64,000 bases of DNA from Vibrio penaeicida (GTDB lineage Bacteria; Pseudomonadota; Gammaproteobacteria; Enterobacterales; Vibrionaceae): NCBI RefSeq assembly GCF_002933855.1, contig NZ_BFAQ01000024.1, positions 90,129 to 154,128 on the forward strand, written 5' to 3'. Made by a program: the position numbers and the translations under genes. Under the pieces are notes generated by a model. It was not told the origin of the DNA and did not search any database. It worked only from the letters and a program-made list of their open reading frames with translations. Below are positions 38,361 to 47,715 of the stretch, in pieces. How positions within the stretch are numbered: the stretch's first letter is position 1; the number at the start of each line of letters is the position of its first letter.

Positions 38361-39353
38361 ATGAAAACAGAATTTAAAGTTTGCTCTCTTGATATGGTTG
38401 ACGAGTTAATTGGCTTTATTGACGAACACTGGAGAAAAGATCATATCTTTACCAGAGATCGAAAATTATTTGACTGGCAACATAAAAATGGCGACCAATA
38501 TAATTTCGTTCTAGCAATGCGAGGCAAAGAAATTATCGCGATTCTTGGGTTCATCCCTACTTCTCAATTTTCAAAAACTCTGGAAGATCAAAAAGAAGCC
38601 TGGCTAGCTATTTGGAAAGTTAGAGATGACATAAGGCAACCAGGTTTAGGTTTGCTGATGCTTAAGTTCTTGAAAAAAGAATTGGATCTTAAGTTAATAT
38701 GTTCATTAGGTCTAAGTAAGCAAGTAGTCCCTATCTACAAAGCGTTAAAATATGAAGTAGGGATACTTAATCATTTTGCGTTTTTTAACCAAACAATCAG
38801 CAATTTTTCGCTTGTACAACCTCCCAACAACTATCTTGCAGCTGTTGAACATACGAGCTTTTCGTACCAGATATTAAATGAGAATGATTCATTTAATGGA
38901 CTAGAACATTTGTTTGCTAGCCATCCTAAAAAAGATGTGACCTACATAAAAAACAGATACATTAATCATCCAGTGTATAAGTACGAAGTGGTTGTTATTT
39001 TTGAGAAAAATGAACCAATATCACTTTTTATTTATCGTGTGAATAATGTCGATGATGTGTTAATAGCACGAATTGTGGATATGCAAGGTGAGAGTATATT
39101 GGATAGTAGGTTTAATCATGTAATATCTGATCTTGTTAGTGACAAAGGATTTGACTACATTGATATTGTTACAAATATAAATTCTGACAAAAACAGTGGT
39201 TTTAGATCTAACGCATCGGATCAATTTGTCATCCCTAACTACTTTGAACCGTTTGAATTAAAGAATATTAGTATAGATTATGCCTACCAAACGGAAAATC
39301 CCAATGTGCGAATTTTCCGAGGTGACTCGGATCAAGACAGGCCTAACTTATGA
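38361..39353 (+). CDS. GNAT-fold acyltransferase-like protein
   Basis: A 330-residue protein with an N-terminal GNAT (acetyltransferase) fold. The LAMRGKEIIAILGFIP strand pair leads to RDDIRQPGLGLLMLKFLKK, which carries the R/Q-x2-G-x-G/A acyl-donor motif. The second half (about 150-330) is diverged and may be another GNAT-like unit. I do not recognise a named family. It overlaps the NodB gene start by four bases, so a deacetylase and a putative acyltransferase are coupled, right after the carrier protein. The likely role is acylation of an amino sugar. The donor could be acyl-ACP or acyl-CoA. Confidence 0.65.
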   Translation: MKTEFKVCSLDMVDELIGFIDEHWRKDHIFTRDRKLFDWQHKNGDQYNFVLAMRGKEIIAILGFIPTSQFSKTLEDQKEAWLAIWKVRDDIRQPGLGLLMLKFLKKELDLKLICSLGLSKQVVPIYKALKYEVGILNHFAFFNQTISNFSLVQPPNNYLAAVEHTSFSYQILNENDSFNGLEHLFASHPKKDVTYIKNRYINHPVYKYEVVVIFEKNEPISLFIYRVNNVDDVLIARIVDMQGESILDSRFNHVISDLVSDKGFDYIDIVTNINSDKNSGFRSNASDQFVIPNYFEPFELKNISIDYAYQTENPNVRIFRGDSDQDRPNL

Positions 39354-40312
39354 ACAGACTTACTGTAGCGATGTACCACTATGTACGACCGATTAAAACA
39401 TCACGTTATCCTGAAATTAAAGGGTTGGAGCTGGATTTATTCGTCGAACAATTAGAGTTTTTTCGAGATAATTACTCAATAGTCACGATGGAAGAAGTAA
39501 TTGAAGCGCAATCTCAAGGCACTGCACTTCCGGAAAATGCTTTATTGCTAACTTTTGACGATGGATATGCCGAGCATTTTACTTACGTTTATCCGTTACT
39601 CAAAAAGTATGGTGTGCAGGGAACGTTCTTTATCCCAGCGAAAGCTGTATTGGAACACAAAGTACTTGATGTTAATAAGGTGCACTATGTTCTTGCTTCA
39701 GTCGATAACGCACAATTATTAGTCGATACATTGCGAAACGAGCTAGAAAACTATTCCGAAGAATATCAGTTGGATTCTTTTGATAACTACTTTAAAGAAT
39801 ATGCTGTTGCGAATCGTTTTGATACCAAAGAGGTTATTTTTGTAAAACGAATGCTACAACATGCTCTACCTGAAGAGTTACGGAATATATTAGCTGATCG
39901 ACTGTTTCGTAAGTATGTCGGTCTGAGTGAAGAAGCCTTCGCTAAAGAGCTGTATGTAACTAGAGAACAGCTTGAACTGATGGTAAAAGATGGAATGCAC
40001 GTGGGGTGCCATGGGTATGACCATTATTGGTGGAATCGTTTAGATGATGAAACATTAGAACTTGAAATAAAACGATCTACTGATTTCTTAAAATCTCTGG
40101 GTTGTAAAATGGAAAATTGGACAGCATGTTACCCGTACGGCTCATATAGTGAGGATGTTGTTGCGCTTTTGGAAAGTAAAGGATGCAAGATTGCATTTAC
40201 TACTGAAGTTAGACAAGTTGATGTACTAAATGATCATGCCTTATTATTCGCACGCTTTGATACCAACGATTTTCCACCTAAATCATGTAATTATCTGAAA
40301 TATAAAGGTTAA
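39350..40312 (+). CDS. NodB-family deacetylase with a long insert
   Basis: A 320-residue carbohydrate deacetylase of the NodB fold. TFDDG at 68-72 supplies the metal-binding Asp pair. The H-x3-H motif is HGYDH at 221-225, and YPYGSY at 261-266 is the third motif. About 150 residues separate the first and second motifs, roughly 100 more than usual. The insert is charged and helical (about 110-210). There is no signal peptide, so it acts in the cytoplasm, probably on a nucleotide sugar or lipid-linked sugar. It is coupled to the GNAT gene by an ATGA overlap. A 198-base non-coding gap follows. Confidence 0.82.
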   Translation: MNRLTVAMYHYVRPIKTSRYPEIKGLELDLFVEQLEFFRDNYSIVTMEEVIEAQSQGTALPENALLLTFDDGYAEHFTYVYPLLKKYGVQGTFFIPAKAVLEHKVLDVNKVHYVLASVDNAQLLVDTLRNELENYSEEYQLDSFDNYFKEYAVANRFDTKEVIFVKRMLQHALPEELRNILADRLFRKYVGLSEEAFAKELYVTREQLELMVKDGMHVGCHGYDHYWWNRLDDETLELEIKRSTDFLKSLGCKMENWTACYPYGSYSEDVVALLESKGCKIAFTTEVRQVDVLNDHALLFARFDTNDFPPKSCNYLKYKG

Positions 40313-40510
40313 GGTCGGTAGTGGTACATGGCTACATTTGCTAGTATGCTGTATTACATGCTTATTGTTTGAGAATGATTTGACATTTTCTATGTCAAGT
40401 CTCTATTTCTGGTATCATTTTCTGGTATCATTCAATGGCTGTAGTAATGGGAAATCTCATCGTCATTGAGCACTTTTGTATAGATGTCGTAGATAGTTTT
40501 TGGTTCTTAA
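40313..40510 (+). other. intercistronic gap at a module junction
   Basis: No gene is seen. The gap contains a 7-base hairpin (TTGACAT/ATGTCAA, 40380-40398) without a T-tract and a 13-base tandem duplication. It divides the nonulosonate/deacetylase module from the dideoxyhexose module and may be a recombination scar. Confidence 0.6.
40406..40431 (+). repeat. 13-base tandem duplication
   Basis: TTTCTGGTATCAT occurs twice, back to back, at 40406-40418 and 40419-40431. It lies in the gap upstream of ddhD. It could be replication slippage or a regulator site pair. Confidence 0.9.
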
Positions 40511-41476
40511 ATGTCACATAATGTAAAAATCACACCTTCAGATATCATTTTTCAGTCTGAGGAAAACGTTCTTCAGGACGCTTTAGACAGCGATATAGTT
40601 CTCGAACATAGCTGTATGAATGGTGATTGTGGAGTATGTGAAACACGATTAGTTGAAGGTAAAGTAGAAAATGATAAAGGTGAGGTTATCGTTGGTGGTA
40701 GTATACTTACCTGTAAAACGCGTCCTCTCACTGACATAGTCATCGAAGCAAACTTCTTTCCGGAACTTGCTAAGCTGCCTCAACAAACCTTGCCGTGTAA
40801 AGTCAGCTCCATCTCTTTTCCTGCAAATGACATCGCCATTTTGCGCTTACGTTATCCTCCCTCTGCGAATTTTGAGTACATGGCAGGACAGTATCTTGAA
40901 CTTATTTATAAAGGTGTTAAGAGAAGCTATTCGATTGCCAATATTCCGGATGATACTAAAGAAATAGAGCTACATATTAGAAAAGTTTCAAATGGACAAA
41001 TGTCAGATCTCATTTTTGATGGCTTGAGAGAAGGTCAGCTAATGAGAACTGAGGGGCCAAAAGGAACTTTTTTTGTTAGGCCTGCAACTCGGCCTCTTAT
41101 TTTCTTAGCTACAGGGACTGGAATCGCACCAGTTAAAGCTATGGTGGAGCACCTTGTTCATAGTCGTGATGAAAGAAGTATCACTGTGTATTGGGGAATG
41201 AGAACCCCTGATGAAATCTATAGTGAAGAATTTATTCAATTTACTAGATTGAATAAGCGCATTGTTTTCGTTCCCGTCCTGTCCCGGTCCCCGGAATGGG
41301 ATGGAAGAACAGGCTATGTTCAAAATGCTGTTGTTGAAGATGTCCCAAACTTAGAGCATCATGATGTTTATGCGTGTGGCTCTCTTTCTATGATCGAAAG
41401 CTCTAAGTGTTTGTTTTCAAATCACAAGCTACCACCAAAACACTTTTACTCAGACGCATTTACTCCCTCGAAATAG
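40511..41476 (+). CDS. ddhD: CDP-6-deoxy-delta-3,4-glucoseen reductase (DdhD/RfbI, E3)
   Basis: This 321-residue flavoprotein passes electrons from NAD(P)H through FAD and a plant-type [2Fe-2S] cluster to the DdhC (E1) enzyme during C3 deoxygenation. The cluster ligands are C35-x4-C40-x2-C43-x24-C68. FAD binding is seen in RSYSIAN and NAD binding in IFLATGTGIAPVKAM and the C-terminal VYACGSLSMI. The gene order ddhD-A-B-C that begins here is the same as in Salmonella (rfbIFGH) and Yersinia pseudotuberculosis. Confidence 0.93.
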   Translation: MSHNVKITPSDIIFQSEENVLQDALDSDIVLEHSCMNGDCGVCETRLVEGKVENDKGEVIVGGSILTCKTRPLTDIVIEANFFPELAKLPQQTLPCKVSSISFPANDIAILRLRYPPSANFEYMAGQYLELIYKGVKRSYSIANIPDDTKEIELHIRKVSNGQMSDLIFDGLREGQLMRTEGPKGTFFVRPATRPLIFLATGTGIAPVKAMVEHLVHSRDERSITVYWGMRTPDEIYSEEFIQFTRLNKRIVFVPVLSRSPEWDGRTGYVQNAVVEDVPNLEHHDVYACGSLSMIESSKCLFSNHKLPPKHFYSDAFTPSK

Positions 41477-41498
41477 TGTCTAATAACTGGAGATAATA

Positions 41499-42272
41499 AT
41501 GAAAGCAGTTATTCTTGCAGGCGGCTTAGGAACGCGTCTCAGTGAAGAAACTTCTATAAAGCCAAAACCAATGGTTGAGATTGGTGGTAAGCCAATATTG
41601 TGGCACATCATGAAGCAATACTCTGCACACGGTATTAATGATTTTATCATTTGTTGTGGTTACAAGGGCTACGTAATTAAAGAGTATTTCGCTAACTATT
41701 TCCTTCATATGTCAGATGTAACATTTGATATGCAAAACAATGAAATGAAAGTCCATCGTAAACGAGCTGAACCTTGGACTGTAACCTTGGTTGATACTGG
41801 CGATAGCTCTATGACAGGTGGCCGTTTAGGCCGAGTGTCAGATTACCTGAAAGACGAAGAAGCGTTTTGCTTTACGTATGGTGATGGGGTTGGGGATATA
41901 GATATCACTGAAACAATCAGATTTCATAAATCTCATGGAAAAAAAGCTACATTGACAGCAACCTATCCACCAGGGCGTTTTGGCGCATTAGATATCAAAC
42001 AAGGTCATGTTAATAGCTTCAAAGAAAAGCCAAAAGGCGATGGTGCAATGATTAACGGTGGTTTCTTTGTTCTTTCACCAGAGGTTCTAAGCTATATTGA
42101 CGACGACGATTGTGTTTGGGAGCAATACCCTTTAAATCAATTGGCAGAAGATGATGAATTAATGGCATATGAGCACCATGGCTTCTGGCAACCAATGGAT
42201 ACTTTGCGCGACAAGGTTTATCTAGAAGACCTTTGGCAGTCAAATAAAGCACCTTGGAAAATCTGGGAGTAA
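41499..42272 (+). CDS. ddhA: glucose-1-phosphate cytidylyltransferase
   Basis: DdhA (RfbF) joins CTP and glucose-1-phosphate to CDP-glucose, the first committed step to 3,6-dideoxyhexoses. The product is 257 residues, the standard length. The signature [19 protein letters not shown] and [16 protein letters not shown] are at the N-terminus, and [17 protein letters not shown] is in the C-terminal part. The next gene starts two bases after its stop. Confidence 0.96.
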   Translation: MKAVILAGGLGTRLSEETSIKPKPMVEIGGKPILWHIMKQYSAHGINDFIICCGYKGYVIKEYFANYFLHMSDVTFDMQNNEMKVHRKRAEPWTVTLVDTGDSSMTGGRLGRVSDYLKDEEAFCFTYGDGVGDIDITETIRFHKSHGKKATLTATYPPGRFGALDIKQGHVNSFKEKPKGDGAMINGGFFVLSPEVLSYIDDDDCVWEQYPLNQLAEDDELMAYEHHGFWQPMDTLRDKVYLEDLWQSNKAPWKIWE

Positions 42273-42274
42273 AC

Positions 42275-43375
42275 ATGAACCCTAATTTTTGGACTGGTAA
42301 ACGAGTATTCGTTACAGGCCACACAGGTTTTAAGGGTAGTTGGTTATCACTGTGGCTTCAAGAAATGGGAGCGCTCGTAAAGGGGTACTCTCTGCCGGCA
42401 CCAACAACTCCTAGCTTGTTTGAAGAAGCAAAGGTATGGGAAGGGATGTCGACTGAAGAAGGTGACATTCGTGATTTTACTCACCTGCGCCAAGTAATTA
42501 ATGACTTTAAACCTGAAATTGTTTTTCACATGGCCGCACAACCTTTGGTTCGTCTTTCGTATGATGAACCAATAGAAACCTATTCGACCAACGTGATGGG
42601 TACGGTTTACTTACTTGAAGCCGTCAAACAGGTTGGTGGTGTTAAAGCTGTCGTTAATATCACCTCAGACAAGTGCTATGAAAACCGAGAGTGGGTATGG
42701 GGCTATCGTGAAGACGAACCAATGGGCGGCTATGATCCATACAGTAATAGTAAAGGCTGTGCTGAATTGGTTGCATCTTCTTATCGTCAGTCTTTCTTCA
42801 ACGCTGAAAAATACTCAGAACATGGCTGTGCCCTTGCATCTGTTCGTGCTGGTAACGTAATTGGTGGTGGTGATTGGGCAGATGACCGCCTTATCCCTGA
42901 TATTTTGCAGGCATTCACTAATAACAAAAAAGTTGAAATTAGAAGCCCTTATGCGATTAGACCATGGCAACATGTTTTAGAGCCACTATCGGGTTATATC
43001 ACGATAGCAGAAAAGTTATATTTAGAAGGGCTAAGTTTTGCCGAAGGCTGGAATTTTGGCCCTAAAGATGAAGATGCTCAACCCGTTGAGAAAATCGTCA
43101 AGCACCTGACCCAATCATGGGGAGAAGGTGCGGAGTGGTTCTTGAGCCAAGAGGTACACCCTCATGAAGCTCATTACTTGAAACTGGATTGCTCGAAAGC
43201 AAAAATGCGCCTAAATTGGCAGCCAGTTTGGGACCTTGAAACTACTTTAGATAAAATCGTAAGTTGGCAAAAAGCTTGGCTTAATGGCGAAGATATTAAG
43301 ACCTACACGATTAATGAAATCAAAGAATACATGACCGCAAGAGCAGGTAATAAAGAATGTCGAAAGAGCAATTAA
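42275..43375 (+). CDS. ddhB: CDP-glucose 4,6-dehydratase
   Basis: DdhB (RfbG) converts CDP-glucose to CDP-4-keto-6-deoxyglucose. The ATG at 42275 with a GGGAG site gives [24 protein letters not shown] bearing the NAD-binding TGHTGFKG (only part quoted as motif). The product is 366 residues. [13 protein letters not shown] and the catalytic YSNSKGCAE (Tyr-x3-Lys) are visible. An in-frame TTG at 42254 lies inside ddhA and is rejected. The 3' end overlaps ddhC by 19 bases. Confidence 0.95.
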   Translation: MNPNFWTGKRVFVTGHTGFKGSWLSLWLQEMGALVKGYSLPAPTTPSLFEEAKVWEGMSTEEGDIRDFTHLRQVINDFKPEIVFHMAAQPLVRLSYDEPIETYSTNVMGTVYLLEAVKQVGGVKAVVNITSDKCYENREWVWGYREDEPMGGYDPYSNSKGCAELVASSYRQSFFNAEKYSEHGCALASVRAGNVIGGGDWADDRLIPDILQAFTNNKKVEIRSPYAIRPWQHVLEPLSGYITIAEKLYLEGLSFAEGWNFGPKDEDAQPVEKIVKHLTQSWGEGAEWFLSQEVHPHEAHYLKLDCSKAKMRLNWQPVWDLETTLDKIVSWQKAWLNGEDIKTYTINEIKEYMTARAGNKECRKSN

Positions 43376-44670
43376 GAGCTCATATTGCTGAACTTGTAGA
43401 GCAATATGCAGAACTAAAATACGCACCAAAAGAATTTGTCGGCGGAGAGAGCATTGTCCCTCCATCGGGTAAAGTTCTTGGTGCCAAAGAGCTTCAACTG
43501 ATGGTTGAAGCTTCTCTAGATGGTTGGTTAACCACAGGGCGTTTTAATGATGCATTTGAAAAGCGCCTAGGTGAGTATTTAGGTGTACCTTACGTGTTAA
43601 CAACAACATCCGGTTCTTCGGCTAACCTTCTTGCGTTAACCGCCCTGACTTCCCCAAAGCTAGGTGAACGTCAGCTGAAGCCAGGTGATGAGGTCATTAC
43701 TGTTGCAGCTGGTTTCCCTACAACGGTAAACCCAACGATTCAGAATGGTTTAGTGCCTGTGTTTGTCGATGTTGATATCCCAACATACCAAATCAAACCA
43801 GAAATGATTGAAGCGGCAGTTTCTGAAAAAACTAAAGCAATCATGGTTGCGCACACTCTGGGTAACACATTCGACCTGACTGAAGCTCGCCGAGTAGCAG
43901 ATAAGTACAATCTATGGCTTATCGAAGACTGCTGTGATGCTTTAGGCTCAACTTACAATGATCAAATGGTCGGTTCTATCGGTGATATCGCAACGGTAAG
44001 CTTCTACCCAGCTCATCATATTACCATGGGTGAAGGCGGTGCGGTATTTACAAAAGATAAAGAGATACGTAAGCTGATTGAATCTTTCCGCGACTGGGGT
44101 CGTGATTGCTACTGCCCACCGGGCTGTGACAACACATGTGGTAAGCGTTTTGAACAACAACTAGGCTCTCTGCCTGATGGCTACGATCACAAGTACACAT
44201 ACTCTCATCTGGGGTACAACCTGAAGATTACTGACATGCAAGCTGCTTGTGGCCTCGCTCAGATGGAGCGCGTTGAAGACCTAGTTCAAAAACGTAAAGA
44301 TAACTACGCCTATTTGCGTGATGGTCTAGCTTCATGTGAAGAGTTCATTATTCTTCCTGAAGCAACAGAAAACTCTGACCCATCATGGTTTGGCTTCCCA
44401 ATCACCATTCGTGAAGACTCTGGTATTGACCGCGTTGACTTACTGAAGTTCATGGACCAGTACAAGATAGGTACTCGCCTTCTGTTTGCTGGTAACCTGA
44501 CACGTCAACCGTATTTTGAGCACGTAAATTATCGAGTTGTCGGTGATTTAACCAATACAGACCTAATCATGAACAATACGTTTTGGATTGGTGTTTACCC
44601 AGGTCTTGGACATGAACATTTAAATTTCGTTATTGAGAAGTTCGAAGAGTTTTTTGGCGTTAGTTTCTAA
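43357..44670 (+). CDS. ddhC: CDP-4-keto-6-deoxy-D-glucose 3-dehydrase (DdhC/RfbH, E1)
   Basis: DdhC removes the C3 hydroxyl of CDP-4-keto-6-deoxyglucose using pyridoxamine phosphate and a [2Fe-2S] cluster, working with DdhD. The 437-residue product resembles PLP aminotransferases but has histidine (H220, in SFYPAHH at 215-221) where they have the PLP-binding lysine, the hallmark of this enzyme. The cysteine group [11 protein letters not shown] (251-261) probably ligates the cluster. It is the best diagnostic gene for a 3,6-dideoxyhexose in this polysaccharide. Confidence 0.96.
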   Translation: MSKEQLRAHIAELVEQYAELKYAPKEFVGGESIVPPSGKVLGAKELQLMVEASLDGWLTTGRFNDAFEKRLGEYLGVPYVLTTTSGSSANLLALTALTSPKLGERQLKPGDEVITVAAGFPTTVNPTIQNGLVPVFVDVDIPTYQIKPEMIEAAVSEKTKAIMVAHTLGNTFDLTEARRVADKYNLWLIEDCCDALGSTYNDQMVGSIGDIATVSFYPAHHITMGEGGAVFTKDKEIRKLIESFRDWGRDCYCPPGCDNTCGKRFEQQLGSLPDGYDHKYTYSHLGYNLKITDMQAACGLAQMERVEDLVQKRKDNYAYLRDGLASCEEFIILPEATENSDPSWFGFPITIREDSGIDRVDLLKFMDQYKIGTRLLFAGNLTRQPYFEHVNYRVVGDLTNTDLIMNNTFWIGVYPGLGHEHLNFVIEKFEEFFGVSF

Positions 44671-44683
44671 TAGAGAATAACTC

Positions 44684-45556
44684 GTGGTTATATTTATAAC
44701 TGGTGCTTCTGGCTACTTAGGCAGTCAGTTAGTGAATAAGCTTTCAAAGACGCACAAATGTGTGTCTTTGGTTCGTAAATCATCGTCGCACGCTCGCTTA
44801 GAGAATATCAATACGGACTTAGTCTATATTGATGAAACTGGTTCTTTGGAGCATGCATTTAATAAATATCGACCAGATATTGTGATTAATACGATTGCAC
44901 TTTATGGTCGAAATAACGAATCACTCTCTGACTTAATCAGGGCGAATGTCTTGGTACCATCAGATTTGTATGCATTAAGCAATAATTATGGCTGTAAAGC
45001 CTTTTTGCATACTGGAACCTCCCTGCCAAGTGATGTTTCAACATACGCAGCAACAAAAAACACCTTTGTTGAACTGATTAGGCCTCTACACATATCGAAA
45101 ATGAAATTCATAAATATCGCTTTGGAACACTTCTATGGTCCTGAAGATGACAACAGCAAGTTCACAACTTATGTTATCAACTCTTGCTCCAACAATAGCG
45201 ATTTGAACTTAACAAATGGGTTACAACAACGTGATTTCATTTTTATTGACGATGTTGTGAGCGCATATCAAACATTGATGGGTAATCTAGCGAAATTGCA
45301 TGATTTCGAAACAATACCATTGGGCTCTGGCATCGCACCAACAGTGAGAGAGTTTGTTGAAACTGTACATGAAGTCAGCCAATCTCAATCCGCTTTGAAT
45401 TTTGGAGTAATTCCAATGAGAGATAAAGAGCTAATGTATAGTTGTGCTAATACTACAAGGCTAAATGGTTTAGGCTGGTTAGCAGCTTATTCTCTTGAAC
45501 GTGGAATCAAAAAGGTCATAGGTTCTCACTCCAATGTTAAGCATGTGAGTTTATAG
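44684..45556 (+). CDS. CDP-4-keto-3,6-dideoxyhexose reductase (abequose/paratose synthase-like)
   Basis: A 290-residue extended-SDR enzyme with the NAD site FITGASGYLGSQLV, HTGTSLPSD, and the catalytic Tyr-x3-Lys in STYAATKNTF. Following ddhDABC, it is expected to reduce the 4-keto group of the dideoxy sugar. It could give CDP-abequose or CDP-paratose, and these cannot be told apart by eye. No separate 2-epimerase (tyvelose) or 5-epimerase (ascarylose) is seen beside it. The start is GTG at 44684, 13 bases after ddhC. Confidence 0.78.
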   Translation: MVIFITGASGYLGSQLVNKLSKTHKCVSLVRKSSSHARLENINTDLVYIDETGSLEHAFNKYRPDIVINTIALYGRNNESLSDLIRANVLVPSDLYALSNNYGCKAFLHTGTSLPSDVSTYAATKNTFVELIRPLHISKMKFINIALEHFYGPEDDNSKFTTYVINSCSNNSDLNLTNGLQQRDFIFIDDVVSAYQTLMGNLAKLHDFETIPLGSGIAPTVREFVETVHEVSQSQSALNFGVIPMRDKELMYSCANTTRLNGLGWLAAYSLERGIKKVIGSHSNVKHVSL

Positions 45557-45557
45557 T

Positions 45558-46835
45558 ATGGAAAAATTAGTTGTATTAGGTGGTGGTATTACTGGAATAT
45601 CAGCGACATATCATGCGAAGAAGCAAGGTATAGATGCTACTTGTTATGAAAAAAATGAGGATATAGGTGGTCTGGTTGGAAACTTTTCAATACAAGGTTT
45701 CCGCTTTGATAACGCAGTTCATTTAAGTTTTACATCGGATGAATACGTTAAAACAATTTTTGGGAAGACAGATTATCTCACCCATAAGCCAAACGCTTAT
45801 TGTCTTGAAAAAAGCAAATGGCTTAAGCACCCAATTCAAAATAATTTATACCCTCTTTCTGTAGAAGAAAAAGTAAATCTACTTGAGTCATTTACTGGAA
45901 GGCCTGACTTAAAACCCAGCAACTACGGTGAATGGTTAGATCACCAATATGGCTATGCTATTTCCCAACGGTACCCTAGAAATTATACGCGCAAGTACTG
46001 GGGAATGGAAGCAGAGAACTTATCTACTACTTGGATTGGAAGTCGGGTCAGACGCGCCGACATACGAGAGGTGCTTCTCGGTGCATTTGAAAAACGTGAC
46101 GATAACCACTATTACGCTTCAGAAATGCGCTATCCAAAAACAGGAGGTTATTTCCAGTTTATTAAAGCTATTTCTGAAGAGTGTAATATAAAAACAGGCA
46201 AGTGTGCAGTTGCGATAGACTCTATCAAGAAGAATGTTAGGTTTAGTGACGGCGATATACAAGAATATAGTACGCTGATTAGCACTCTTCCATTACCAGT
46301 AATTATTGGATTGCTGCCTACTGTACCAAAAGACGTAAAGAAGGCTGCTGAAAGCTTATTGTGGACAACCGTTGACCTAGTTTCTATCGGTTTTAGAAAA
46401 TCTAATATCCCACCTTATCTTTGGTATTATATCTACGATGAAGACAACCTAGCAGCAAGGGCATATTCCCCTTCATGGAAATCTCTGGATAATGCACCAC
46501 AAGGGAATTCATCACTCCAATTTGAAATTTATAATCTTTCTACAAAAGCCAAGTTAGATCCGGAAGTTTTGAAGAAAAATATTGAAAATAAACTTTTAGA
46601 AGACAAAATTTGCGCTATTGAAGATATTATTTTCATACATCACAAACATCTTCCATTTGGTAATGTTGTTTTCGATCATGGTATGGAAGAACGAAGAAAT
46701 GTTGTTCTAGAGTATTTAAAGTCTATTAATATAGAATCATGTGGTCGATTCGGAGAGTGGGATTATTTTTGGAGTGATCAAAGTTTTTTAAGTGGTAAGA
46801 AAGCTGTTCAAAGGACATATGAAAAAACAACATAA
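45558..46835 (+). CDS. FAD-dependent amine oxidase/pyranose mutase-like protein
   Basis: A 425-residue flavoprotein with a classic N-terminal FAD site (VVLGGGITGISATYHAKKQG, then YEKNEDIGGLVG) and a fold like UDP-galactopyranose mutases and protoporphyrinogen oxidases. Proteins of this group in O-antigen clusters are often annotated as porphyrinogen oxidases, but the context argues for sugar chemistry. A reasonable idea is ring contraction of the CDP-dideoxyhexose to a furanose. It starts two bases after the reductase gene and overlaps the next gene by 17 bases. No experimental basis is known to me. Confidence 0.7.
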   Translation: MEKLVVLGGGITGISATYHAKKQGIDATCYEKNEDIGGLVGNFSIQGFRFDNAVHLSFTSDEYVKTIFGKTDYLTHKPNAYCLEKSKWLKHPIQNNLYPLSVEEKVNLLESFTGRPDLKPSNYGEWLDHQYGYAISQRYPRNYTRKYWGMEAENLSTTWIGSRVRRADIREVLLGAFEKRDDNHYYASEMRYPKTGGYFQFIKAISEECNIKTGKCAVAIDSIKKNVRFSDGDIQEYSTLISTLPLPVIIGLLPTVPKDVKKAAESLLWTTVDLVSIGFRKSNIPPYLWYYIYDEDNLAARAYSPSWKSLDNAPQGNSSLQFEIYNLSTKAKLDPEVLKKNIENKLLEDKICAIEDIIFIHHKHLPFGNVVFDHGMEERRNVVLEYLKSINIESCGRFGEWDYFWSDQSFLSGKKAVQRTYEKTT

Positions 46836-47715
46836 ACTAAGTATTATTATACCAACACATAATCGTCACGACAATATACAGAATAGTGTTAGATTCTATT
46901 CAAACTTTTCGACTGAAATAAGGATATTGTACCTCGATTCATCGCCTAACAGCTTAGAGTTAGAACTGGACGCAGATAATATAGAATATATACATCTACC
47001 CGGCCTTAGTTTTATTGAAAAGCTAAATGTAGCAATTGGAATGATTAGCACAAATAATGCAATGCTCTGCCCTGATGATGATTTTGCTTTTGAGCGATCT
47101 ATTGAACTTGCAATGTGTCATATGGCTGAAAAGAAGGTCTCTATGGTTTCCGGAAGAATCATGGGATTTAACAAAGGGAGTGCATATAAATTGGATGATC
47201 TATATTGTCTCGACGATGGTAAAAAGTTTCGTGAGAGTATATATAGAGATCACGAGTTTTTTCATCATTATCATCAAATATTATGGTCGCTTTACGATGT
47301 AGCTGTTTTAAAGTCGATAGTTAATAACCTATTAAGTATTCGGTTAGATAATGACAATTTTTTAGAGATGGTATTTGCTGCCCATGCAATTGATCAACAT
47401 GGAATCTCTCTAATTAATCGGCCATGGCTTGTTAGAGAGGTGTCAAATGTAGGGCATTGGGGGCAAAGACACAAACCACTCGCTCAATGTGCGCCTGTAG
47501 AACTTGAGCAAGATTTGCGTGCTCTGTCAACTATTTTTACAAATGACCTATTTATGAATTGTTTTTCTTCTTATGTAAGCAGTCAAAATAAAAAGGCGAA
47601 AATCTATAATAGGTTTTTATATAAATTGTATAGGGTTTTAGATGATAGAAAAATGAAGCAAAGCTTTTCAAGTTGTGCAGAAATAAATAAGATTTTTGAA
47701 ATTATTTCTAGATGA
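46819..47715 (+). CDS. GT-A family glycosyltransferase
   Basis: A 298-residue glycosyltransferase with a GT-A N-terminus (LSIIIPTHNRHDNIQNSV) and a CPDDDF motif near residue 87 that can bind the metal-nucleotide. The ATG at 46819 with AAGGA at 46811-46815 is the probable start. It has no membrane segments and should act on lipid-linked oligosaccharide at the inner face of the inner membrane. Following the dideoxyhexose genes, it may add that sugar, which is inference. It overlaps wzx (ATGA), and the AT content rises sharply from here to about 51.3 kb. Confidence 0.8.
   Translation: MKKQHKLSIIIPTHNRHDNIQNSVRFYSNFSTEIRILYLDSSPNSLELELDADNIEYIHLPGLSFIEKLNVAIGMISTNNAMLCPDDDFAFERSIELAMCHMAEKKVSMVSGRIMGFNKGSAYKLDDLYCLDDGKKFRESIYRDHEFFHHYHQILWSLYDVAVLKSIVNNLLSIRLDNDNFLEMVFAAHAIDQHGISLINRPWLVREVSNVGHWGQRHKPLAQCAPVELEQDLRALSTIFTNDLFMNCFSSYVSSQNKKAKIYNRFLYKLYRVLDDRKMKQSFSSCAEINKIFEIISR

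Noticed and set aside
40313..40324. A second ops-like sequence (GGTCGGTAGTGG) after the NodB gene
   Set aside because: Aligned on CGGTAG it matches ops at only 8 of 12 bases and differs at the conserved 3' TG. It is inside the operon, where a new RfaH loading site is not needed.
45558..46835. Protoporphyrinogen oxidase for haem synthesis
   Set aside because: Only the shared FAD fold supports it. All neighbours are sugar genes, so a sugar-modifying role is more likely.
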